Shown in pieces: positions 55,687 to 64,000 of a DNA stretch of 64,000 nt. This DNA comes from Gliomastix tumulicola (Eukaryota; Ascomycota; Sordariomycetes; Hypocreales; Bionectriaceae). A program made the translations under genes and the position numbers. Numbering within the stretch: the stretch's first letter is position 1; every line of letters starts with the position of its first letter. The notes under the pieces were generated by a model. The model was given only the letters and a program-made list of their open reading frames with translations. It made no database searches and was not told where the DNA came from. Where the stretch lies: the NCBI GenBank assembly GCA_001599755.1, contig BCHX01000007.1, forward strand, positions 1,302,001-1,366,000. Reading direction: 5' to 3'.

Positions 55687-57789
55687 CCGTCAAGGTGTCC
55701 CGGTCTACGATGATGTGTCATATCCAGCATTGCCGCGGAGAGGTAGAGTAGTAGTAATACCCCTAACCTCGCTTGTGCCAGCTTCTAGTGCCTTTCCTAA
55801 TGTAGACCGCGAGACGAAAATGATCTGGTTTGAGATGGGCAGGGTTCGTTCCGCAACGGGACGATGTGGTCAACTCGCCCGGACTCTGTCTTCTCCGGAC
55901 CACTCAGTTGCTGGGAGATCCCCGGTCGGCTGGGAAATTACCACCGACTCGGGTCTCCTCGAACCTCCTCGGGGAGTAGGCCAAAAAAAAAAAAAAACCC
56001 AAGGCGAACGCGCGCGCGCAGGATATCATCTCAGCTGCTCCGGCCGCATTGGGAGGGAGTGTGTGCAGCTTTGCTCAGAGTCTCATTGGCGTCGGGTCCC
56101 CCCCCCCGGCGGGGTGGTTTACTTTTCTTCCTTGAGGCTCTTTCATGCTGTCCTGCGGCGTGGATGTCCGGCCGGTGGCAGACACATACAGACATTGGGC
56201 CTTCTTTGGGGTGTCGTGAAGTAGCCCTGACCTGGCTTGCTGCAGGGGAGGGGGAAGGAAGCGCAAGGTCCAGCTGGGAAGTGTGTGCCTTCGCTCTCGC
56301 TTTTGGAAAAAAAGACCCTGCAGATGAGGCGGTTGGGCTCGGATCAGGTACGAGTTTTTGTGGTTTGCGGAGGCCCAAAAGAGTCCTGCTAGATGACGCT
56401 GCTGCGCATGATCTCGGATGCGAGAGTAATATGATGATGTACGTGGCTGCAGCAGAAGCTGCGAACGCATCCCAATTGCATGCATGCCCTTGGTGTCCAA
56501 TCAAGGGCAGCTGGGACTCTGGGAGACCAACTCAGCTGTGACAATGAGCGAAGGGGTCTCCCATCTTGCTGTCCACCGCATCAGAGAGGTTGAAAGCTCA
56601 GCGTCGAGGTGTCTCCCAGTCCCAACCACCCGTCTCAGGTAGCACCGTAAAACTCATGACGTCTACCCCCAAAACGGTGTAACGTACCAACCAACATACA
56701 TCAACATCGTGAACACCCGGCCGGAGAACAAGGAGACTCCGGACGGTGTGGATCCCCAACTCGCCGACGCCGGTCGGTATACCCGAACAAGCTCGTTCTC
56801 TCCAGTGCCTGTCTGTCGAGTCTTGTCCCAAGTTTCGTTTTACGAGGGGGAGCTAAGCACTGTAGCTCCAGTGGACTGCCGGGGCCTTGGTACAGCCCGC
56901 CCGGCAAAGGACAGAAATCGCCTCAGCTGGGCAGCTAAACACTTGACTTGCTGCCAAGTCCGAGCTACGATCGGGAGGATTGCGGTGAGCAAATTGTAGG
57001 AGAAAACGGGGGACCGTGCTGCGTCTGATGTTTTTTTTCTTTCTTCTTTTCCTTTGTTAATGGCTCAAGCCGAGGGGTGCTACCTCATTCGAGGAAGGCA
57101 GGCAAGCAATCTCGAAGAAAAATTTTGCTTTTCCTTCTGGAAACCGAGTCGAACAAACCATAACGGGGTTCCGTCGTATCAGACAGCCAAAAAGAGAAAG
57201 ACCAAAGAAGAAATGGAAGCCGCCCCAAAACGTTGAGACTTGTCACCTCAACTCACTGTAATATCGGAGGTGTATGGCTCGGTACCCTGGACTCCTCGGT
57301 GGGCGCCGGAGAACTCTACATCACGGCGGTTTCTTCAAGCCCATTCGTTTGGGGTAAGGGGGGACGGACGGGACAGGAGACAGGACTGAGCTTTCGATCT
57401 AAATTACCCAACGAACGAAACGAGCGAAAATCACAGGCACAGGTCAGCTCTCTATCTTTCTGGGTGTGTTCCGGGAACCGAAGTGACGGAAACAGGGGGC
57501 GAGCGCCGCTATCGTTTTTTCTGCCACGGCCAAATCCACGGAATCACAGCTTGGGAGAGCGAGCTCCTTCAATGATGGCTGAGGCCGCGGCCCCTTAGTG
57601 TCAAGCCTCCTTTCAACGCAGGGCCGATTGGTAAGGAGGTTTTTAGATAATAGTCCCGGTGGTGGGGAGGGCCTTGTTGGCAGGCAAGCCACAGTTGGGG
57701 GGGGGGGAGCCCGGGAAGTCTAGATTCGTTTGCTGCCACGAGTCTGAGTCCCCCGCCCCAAGTGGCGAGAAGGTTGGCCCATCAAAGCG

Positions 57790-57807
57790 TGCGTGTGTGT
57801 GTGTGTG
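57790..57807 (+). repeat. GT microsatellite
   Basis: Alternating GT over about 18 bases; a second, interrupted GT array lies at about 58078-58110. Confidence 0.85.
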
Positions 57808-59780
57808 GGAGTTTTAGTCATTATCAATAGAGCGTATCGTGGCGCGCGCCCGTCACATGGCATAGCACCAGGCGGGAGAGGGACTACTGTCGCCCGAGGC
57901 CGTAGTCCAGAATCCAGGGAGCTCTCGATGCCTTCGATCGCGCTCGATCCCGACAGCAGGTGACTCCAGGGATAATAGCGCGAGAGCCTGTGGTGCAATG
58001 CACCTAGGGTAGCATCAGCACAGGTCGAGCTAGCATGCCATTGGCTCGATGGGCTGCATCCTGCAAGTCCAAAAGAGTGAGTGTGTGTGGTGAGTGTGTG
58101 TGTATGTGTGTCAGCCATGCAATGCACCTGTCCTGTACGAGTGGCGAGATATCAGACCACGTAGGTCGACGAGTGCAGCAAGATCATCGGCTCGGTGATG
58201 CATGATGGTCACATACCAGCGCCTGCACACCAACTCAGAAGCATATGCACGCCGTCCAACATGGACATTCATACGCCGCACCTTTTTTCACACCGCCACT
58301 CGGCTCGAGCATGAACTAAGATTAACACACACCAAGAGCTTGGTAATATCAGAATCCGAGCATGCTATATTGCGAGAGAGAAAAAAAAGGGCTCGGCATG
58401 AATATCGGGTTGGCCCTGTTTTTCCTTTCTCCCTCGCCCGTGTTACAGTGCATGTCACAATGTCTACATGGAACATCGGTAGTTCGATATTGGGAAAGCG
58501 GTGTCCGCCCCGAGGATCGCGAACACAAGGCGTATGAGATTGTCTAACTGGGCTCGGGTCTCGTTTCCAGCTCCAGCAAAGCCCAAAAGCAAGCCACACC
58601 GTGCACCAGGATTTCGTTGGAGCGAAAGTGGTGCCAGGGTCCCCCCTTCTCCTCTGGAAGGAAGAAGGGCAGGCCACACGGATGATCCCACCCGCGCATG
58701 GGCAGTGACCACCAGCTCGTGTGTGATCAATGTTTCGAGCCATTGTGTAGCAGGACCAGACCCGGGGTTGGTAACAGAGAGAAAGGACGCGCTAGCTCTC
58801 TCCTAGTGGTACAACGGCGGGATGGGGACTTTGGCAAAAGGGAGCGCAGAAAGTATTGTGTGTGTGGCTTGTGTCTCACATGCACCATGTTTCGAAATGC
58901 ACAGAGGATGGAAGGAACTGGAAGGAAGCAAAACAGCCGATCTGTGATCTAGGCCCCCCATCACTTCCTCCTAGAGGAAGCGCATTGCCTATCTTTTCTG
59001 TTTATCACTCAACATGATGGCATGATGCCGCAGGTGAGGGGAAGGGGAAGAAGGGGAGCAGTCTTGTCATCGTCACTGGGCGTAATTGGTCTCAGGCGAG
59101 TTGGTTTCTATTGGCCCTTCTGTCACAGGCCACGTCTCGCGGGGGACGAATCAGCGACGAGAGCCGCCCACCATCTTCTGCCATCGCCCGGTTCGAGAAA
59201 CAACGGGAGGGGGAGGAAAGGCGAAGGATTGCGCGAGCCCAGCCATCCTTCCCACTCCAACGGTCCTGGGGATCGAGACCATGAATGGTCTCATGCAATA
59301 GCACTGGTTGTTTTTTCCCTGGGAACTGGGGATTCTCACTAATGCTGCACCAGCCGCCTGAATCTGCTAGTTCTAGGCTCGAAGGACGGGCGGTTGGCGA
59401 TAGAATCAAGTTTCGGGCTAGCAAGCGGCAGGAAGCCCTCCCCCTCCTCTCTCTCTGGGCTCACATCAGCAGGTTATCGGCCCAGTAGCGCCAGAATCTC
59501 AAACTGGGCTATTGTAGATTTGCATGCAAGCATCAATCCACCAGCGCTCTGATTACGGGCAGCCGTGCCATTGTACCGAGAATCGATGATCGGCTGGCTC
59601 CTCCTTCCAATAATCCATCCATCCCCCCCCCCTCGATTAATTGATTGACTCATTGAGAGGAGCATCGTCTTAGCGCCGCTGCAACGCCATGGGAAAGGAA
59701 GGGGGCATGATCTGCGCATGAGACCTTTGTGCAATAGTAAGCAGAGCGGCGTGCATGCGTCGCTGGCGGGCGCAACGAAG

Positions 59781-59803
59781 GTGTGTGTGTGTGTGTGTGT
59801 GTG
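59781..59803 (+). repeat. GT microsatellite, longest in the window
   Basis: Eleven uninterrupted GT units and a final G. Confidence 0.95.
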
Positions 59804-60809
59804 CCACTGTCCTGCATGGGCGCGGCGGCGGTACGAAACAAATACGATAATATGCGGACTATTGTGCATGTATGTGATGTACAGTTCGTTATTGAGCCAT
59901 GCCTGCATGCATGCATGGTCCGGCAGTGGTCACGAGGTCCCTGATTGGACGAACAGGTATTTGAAATCTCGCCAGCAACGGCAAGACGACGCGGGTTGGT
60001 GATGGTTGGGTTGCATGTGTTGGCCGCCTTCTTTTTTTAATATTCTCGAGACCTGGGCTTTGTGAGCTGTGATTGGGCGGTTGGGCAGGAAAGAAGGCAA
60101 AAGATGGAGCTTGCACCGAGATTCTGCAGATCTGGTCTAGGCCTGAAGGGGCTTAGCCTGCAGAAGCGCCCGTGACTGCGGCCACTTTTTTTCCCTTCCC
60201 ATGCTACGATAGCGCTGGCCAATGAGATGCGCGTGAGATGACTTTTTGGCCTGAGGCACCCAGCGCCAGTGGAACTTCCCCGGCGCAGGTTGAATCAGCC
60301 GAGGCCAGACCGCCTCTTCTGCTAGCGTCTGTGCCGTCGCAAGACGCGCGCCTCAGCATGCATCATGCATGCATCGTATTATTGCATGATGGGCTGTCCG
60401 ATGGGCAGGAGACCGACCCGGGCCTGGGTTATGGAGGGGAGGGTCTTCTTGCCAGCGTGTGAAACATGTCTCTCCTTGCGCTGTGTGTGTGTTATTTCGC
60501 GCTAAGAGATTTGGTTTGCTTGTGTTGCACTGTGGCTTTCCAGCCCCCCAGCACTGAAGCGGATTCCAGACCTCTCTCTCTCTATGAGTACGAAGCACGA
60601 ACGCCGAACTGGGGGTGGGTGGTGGGCGGGCAGGACGAAGGATGGGAACTTGCCAGCGGGCGAGACACTCTCACACGATCACCTGGGTCTGGGTCGAGTC
60701 ACACGAATGATGCTGTACACGTATCAAGTATGCAAATATTGGACGTGACTGGGGCACGGGCTGTCCTCGGCTCTTTGCGTCGGGAATCCCTGAGGAAGAG
60801 ACAAACTGT

Positions 60810-60839
60810 AAAAAAAAAATAAAAAAAATAAAAAAAAAC
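60810..60839 (+). repeat. A-rich low-complexity tract
   Basis: Runs of A interrupted by single T residues, with another A-run at about 60859-60869. There is no upstream coding remnant of a retroelement and no flanking duplication that I can see. Confidence 0.85.
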
Positions 60840-61200
60840 AGACACATGCAAGGCGAGAAAAAAAAAATAACGTGTCGTAGGCAGGAATGACCTTTGTGAT
60901 GACAGGCGGCGTGCCGTCCTTCATTCCAGACCTGCATCGAAGCCCAGGCAAAATGTGACGGCAGAAGTGAAAGATCTGCACAGGAGGGGGTCGGTCATGC
61001 ACATGGGCTCGGACTCGTGCAACTTGTAAGCATTCGCGCAGGCGGTTTTTGGCAGTTTTGGCAGGGGTGGGGAGGGCTCGCTCGGCCAATCACACGGCGG
61101 TATGCACCCAAGCATTCAATAGCCTCACTTTTTTTCTGTTTATGTTCCGTCTGCCTTGGAACCGGTTCGACGAGGGGGGACGGAAGCGGGCGTCGGCTCG

Positions 61201-61227
61201 CAGCAGCAGCAGCAGCAGCAGCAGCAG
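61201..61227 (+). repeat. CAG trinucleotide microsatellite
   Basis: Nine perfect CAG units. They sit in open frames that would read poly-Ser, poly-Gln or poly-Ala, but no supporting coding context was found. Confidence 0.95.
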
Positions 61228-62414
61228 GGAAGGGAAAGTGGCAGGATGTGGCCCCAATCACACGACACTTTGCTGCACAGGATGGATGCAGGGCACTGCT
61301 TTTGGGGCAGCTCGTCCGGTCAGACCGGGCTAACTGGGCGACAAGAAAGCAACGAAAGCAAATGAGTGGCAGGAGAACGGCCCCCAGCCAGCGAATGAGA
61401 AGTGAAGCAACGAGTGAGAAAGAAAAAAAAAAGGTGAGGCGGTCACCCGTCGCTGCAACGCAACCCAACACCACCGTCTCACCGTCCAACCAGATTGCAC
61501 AGAGATAATCCACCCATCCATCCATGACGGAAATAATTACGTCTTCGTCACTGCGTGAATGGAGACGGCGTCTTTTTTTTTCTCGTTGTTGCTCTACGGG
61601 TACGAAAACAGCTGTGATGATGCTACCCTGAACCAACCGCCTCGGCTTCACGCTGACGCCGATGCCACGAGGAATTCGGCCTGCTCAACAGCCCGCTGCC
61701 GGGGCAAGAAAGTAGAGTTTGTGCTATTGAGAGGGGATCATAGGTCATTTTTTATTTTTAATGGCAGGACGCCAGTGAAATTCAATATTGCCAGTCCAGG
61801 CACCGAGTGGTCTCCGGTTGAGCCGGGTGCAGCCAGAGAGAAGATGTGATGTGTGTGTTTCCAATTATGATAAGCATGGGCGAGAATACGAAGAATCACA
61901 CAGGCGGTATTAGGTGGCTGTTCTGGCTGCCTTGTTTAGGGGGGGTCACACCACCCACAAGTGCACTTTGGACCGCTCAACGGATCAAACTCTGATGGTG
62001 ATGCGCTGTAAGAATGGACTGATGTGATGGATCCAATGACACTGCACTGGGGAAAGGAAGGGCCTGGACGGAGGCGGCCGTGACGACTTCTGGCCGCTGG
62101 CGATGCGCCGCCCTTGTGCAAAGCTGCTCCTGGTTGCATGCCCGTATCATCAGCTAGTCATATCTTGGCCACTAAAAACCAACCCACTGCGCCAGCCACG
62201 GACCACGCCAGCCAGCATCACCATGCGTCAAGCAAGTGGCGATAGTGTGCAGCCGGGATGGATGCCTGCCCGCAGCTGCATGACTCCGACCTGCCTGCGC
62301 CTCTCGTGATTGGGCGCGGTGGGAAGGCAATTTACTGGGCTGGGCCTGGTTGGCTTTTGGTGGGAATGCATCCTGCCGGTACTGTATGTATTGGCACGCT
62401 ACAGCAGCCCGCCC

Positions 62415-62437
62415 GCAGGCAGGCAGGCAGGCAGGCA
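62415..62437 (+). repeat. GCAG tetranucleotide microsatellite
   Basis: Five tandem GCAG units plus a partial one. Confidence 0.9.
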
Positions 62438-62730
62438 TTCTGCCCAGAAGTCCGTCAGTCACACGCCAGCCGGGAAGCACACGCTTCACTGTGCCTATTA
62501 GCCTGGGCTCTTAGCGCTGATCCCAGTTGCCAGACCAAAGCTGAAGACTGGCGAAGGATCTGCGCGACCGGCCATCTTCATCTCTTGCTTTCGCTCACTG
62601 TCTGTGCCCAGTCTAGCAGGGAACGGTGCGGCAGGGACTGTGGAAAGTTCTCTGGACAGTGAAGCAGGGACAGGCCAGCACAGTTTCGGTCAGAACTTTC
62701 TGCTCAATCACACGACCGTCACATTTCTTA

Positions 62731-62746
62731 TCATCATCATCATCAT
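62731..62746 (+). repeat. ATC trinucleotide microsatellite
   Basis: Five tandem TCA/ATC units. Confidence 0.85.
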
Positions 62747-63410
62747 GCTCATCACTGCTGTGCCGCCACTGTCTCTGCTCTGACCAGGTGTCCTTCGCCT
62801 CACTCAACAAAGGATCGCGGATGAGCGAATGGGGGGAGGGGGGAATGGATGGATGTCTTTGTTGTTGTTCACACGGTGGGTGCCCGGCCGAGCCCACTGA
62901 AATGTGATGCGGACGTGATGCGTGATGCGAGAATGACGAGGCTGCACTTTTGCGGCGCCCGAGCGATATTGGCCCTGCTCCTTTATTGCACATGTGTCAT
63001 GAACGCCCAGCTGTGGCAAGGATAGCCGTTCATAGTGCGAGCCCGGGTGCGGCAACAGGGGGGAGGAGAAGGAGGGATGATGGGCAGCCAACTAATTTAC
63101 GCGATTACGAGGATAGCGGCGGCCACCGTAGACTCTCCGATATGATGAAGCTAGCTAGCTCCGTCCGTCTTATCAGAGGAATAATCTGGGGATGAGAAGA
63201 AGCCAGAGAGAAGGACACAGTTCGGGTTCGCATGGAAGCCACTGGCAGACCGACAGGTAAACCATAATAGCAACAACGTGCGCAGCAGGGCAACTTGATG
63301 GGTCGGTCGGTCGTCAGCATGGTGGCTGGGAATGTCTAAATCAACTGCACTTTGGGGACACAGGACTGCGCTGGGGGGAACGACTGAACTGAGCTCTCAA
63401 CTGTGCTCAC

Positions 63411-63429
63411 TCACACACACACACACACA
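63411..63429 (+). repeat. CA dinucleotide microsatellite
   Basis: Alternating CA over about 19 bases. Confidence 0.9.
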
Positions 63430-64000
63430 ACAAATGTGCAACTCTTTTGCAAATGTGCCACACAACAGCAGGGCAAGCACCCCCCCCGGCCTCGATCTCA
63501 ACCCGGGCGGCTTCTGATGAGAGTCGAGGCGAAAGGACGCACAAAGAGCGGGCGAGAGACGGACTGGGGGGGGTCAGATGGACCACCAAGACGAGGCAAT
63601 GACACACTCAGAAGCAGGACGGACGGGCCTGGCGCATACCTACCGCCTGCAATCTGTATGGACACATCAACGTGATACCCACCCACACCTGCTTGGGAAC
63701 CAACGAACCACTTTATTCGTGTCAGACCATCCTTGCCTCCGCGTATGTACGTACCTCCGTACATTGCGCGGCATCACTCTCTTTCCGTGACACGGACCCC
63801 TGCCCTTGGCTCACATCCTTGTCCTTCCCCCCCTTGGCCCTTCTCGGCCTAGCCTGGAGGCGCTACGGGTCCCAGCATTATTTCCCAGGCCCCCGTCGCT
63901 GCGTCTTTAGACCTTGCGCTAGGACCATGACTATGACCCATGCCTGCGCAGTGGGACCACTAGGCCAAGACATAGCCCCCCCCTTCTTCTTCGTCGTCTT

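Larger units (their letters stand above)
52693..64000. other. 11.3-kb region without a supportable gene, rich in simple repeats
   Basis: From the PRP4 stop to the window end no frame exceeds about 225 codons. None carries a domain I recognise, and neighbouring frames cannot be joined by good splice sites into a conserved product. Composition is not AT-rich, so it does not resemble a centromere or a strongly RIP-mutated transposon. Microsatellites and homopolymers are frequent (listed separately for the larger ones). I found no convincing tRNA cloverleaf. Possible readings are the long control region and leader of a gene beyond the right edge, non-coding transcripts, or lineage-specific genes that I cannot recognise. 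Confidence 0.6.

Noticed and set aside
59175..59200. GGTTCGAGA sequence as a tRNA T-arm/B box
   Set aside because: No pairing acceptor stem, no A box at the right distance and no cloverleaf could be drawn.
60810..60869. A-rich tract as the poly(A) tail of a non-LTR retroelement
   Set aside because: No reverse transcriptase remnant and no target-site duplication are visible upstream; low complexity is common across this interval.
61017..61508. 163-codon frame with a poly-Ala tract as a gene
   Set aside because: The tract is translated CAG microsatellite and the rest has no domain or supporting splice structure.
53511..63429. Regularly repeated short motifs as a CRISPR-like array
   Set aside because: These are simple microsatellites of two to four bases without spacers, in a eukaryotic sequence.

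Overview
This window looks like nuclear DNA of a filamentous ascomycete (Pezizomycotina, probably a Sordariomycete; the class is an inference). Genes are split by short introns, mostly 50-80 nt, with GTAAGT-type donors and CTAAC/CTGAC branch points. Spacing is compact, and coding sequence is GC-rich at third positions, which produces long antisense shadow frames. Housekeeping genes present are fungal versions of SSS1, SYF1, VMA8, PRP4, TMA7 and TFC6. I rebuilt exon structures by hand from reading frame, splice signals and family knowledge. No transcript or database was consulted.

Layout. 0-6.5 kb: 3' end of a secreted-type cupin gene, an UNC93-like transporter (-), the Sec61 gamma subunit, and an intronless D123/Cdc123-family gene. 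6.5-10 kb: no recognised gene. 10-16 kb: a small conserved fungal protein, SYF1 (-), V-ATPase subunit D, and a two-RRM U1A/U2B''-type protein (-). 17.7-22.9 kb: a 1,689-aa NRPS-like enzyme with adenylation and carrier domains followed by a membrane/left-handed-beta-helix tail of the epsilon-poly-lysine-synthetase type. 23.8 kb: a 74-aa protein.

24.3-35.0 kb is the most coherent block. It holds a dihydroxyacetone/glyceraldehyde kinase, a DapA-superfamily 2-keto-3-deoxy-aldonate aldolase, an aldo-keto reductase, a D-galactonate-dehydratase-type enolase-superfamily enzyme and a Zn2Cys6 regulator. Together they fit a non-phosphorylating (De Ley-Doudoroff-like) aldonate pathway: aldonate to 2-keto-3-deoxy-aldonate, then pyruvate plus glyceraldehyde, then reduction to glycerol or phosphorylation. 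An A-T-R carboxylic acid reductase (35.6-39.1 kb) follows directly and may or may not belong to the block.

39.5-52.7 kb: a five-exon protein with a HeLo/SesA-like N-terminus (-), a phosphate-transporter-like MFS permease, TFIIIC subunit TFC6, a PAQR/haemolysin-III membrane protein (-), TMA7 (-) and the PRP4 kinase. 52.7-64.0 kb: about 11 kb with no gene I can support, rich in simple repeats.

Three genes in the window (SYF1, the U1A/U2B''-type protein, PRP4) encode spliceosome components. Several introns are themselves unusual: a GC-AG intron and an 11-nt exon in VMA8, a NAGNAG acceptor in SYF1, and a 467-nt intron in PRP4.
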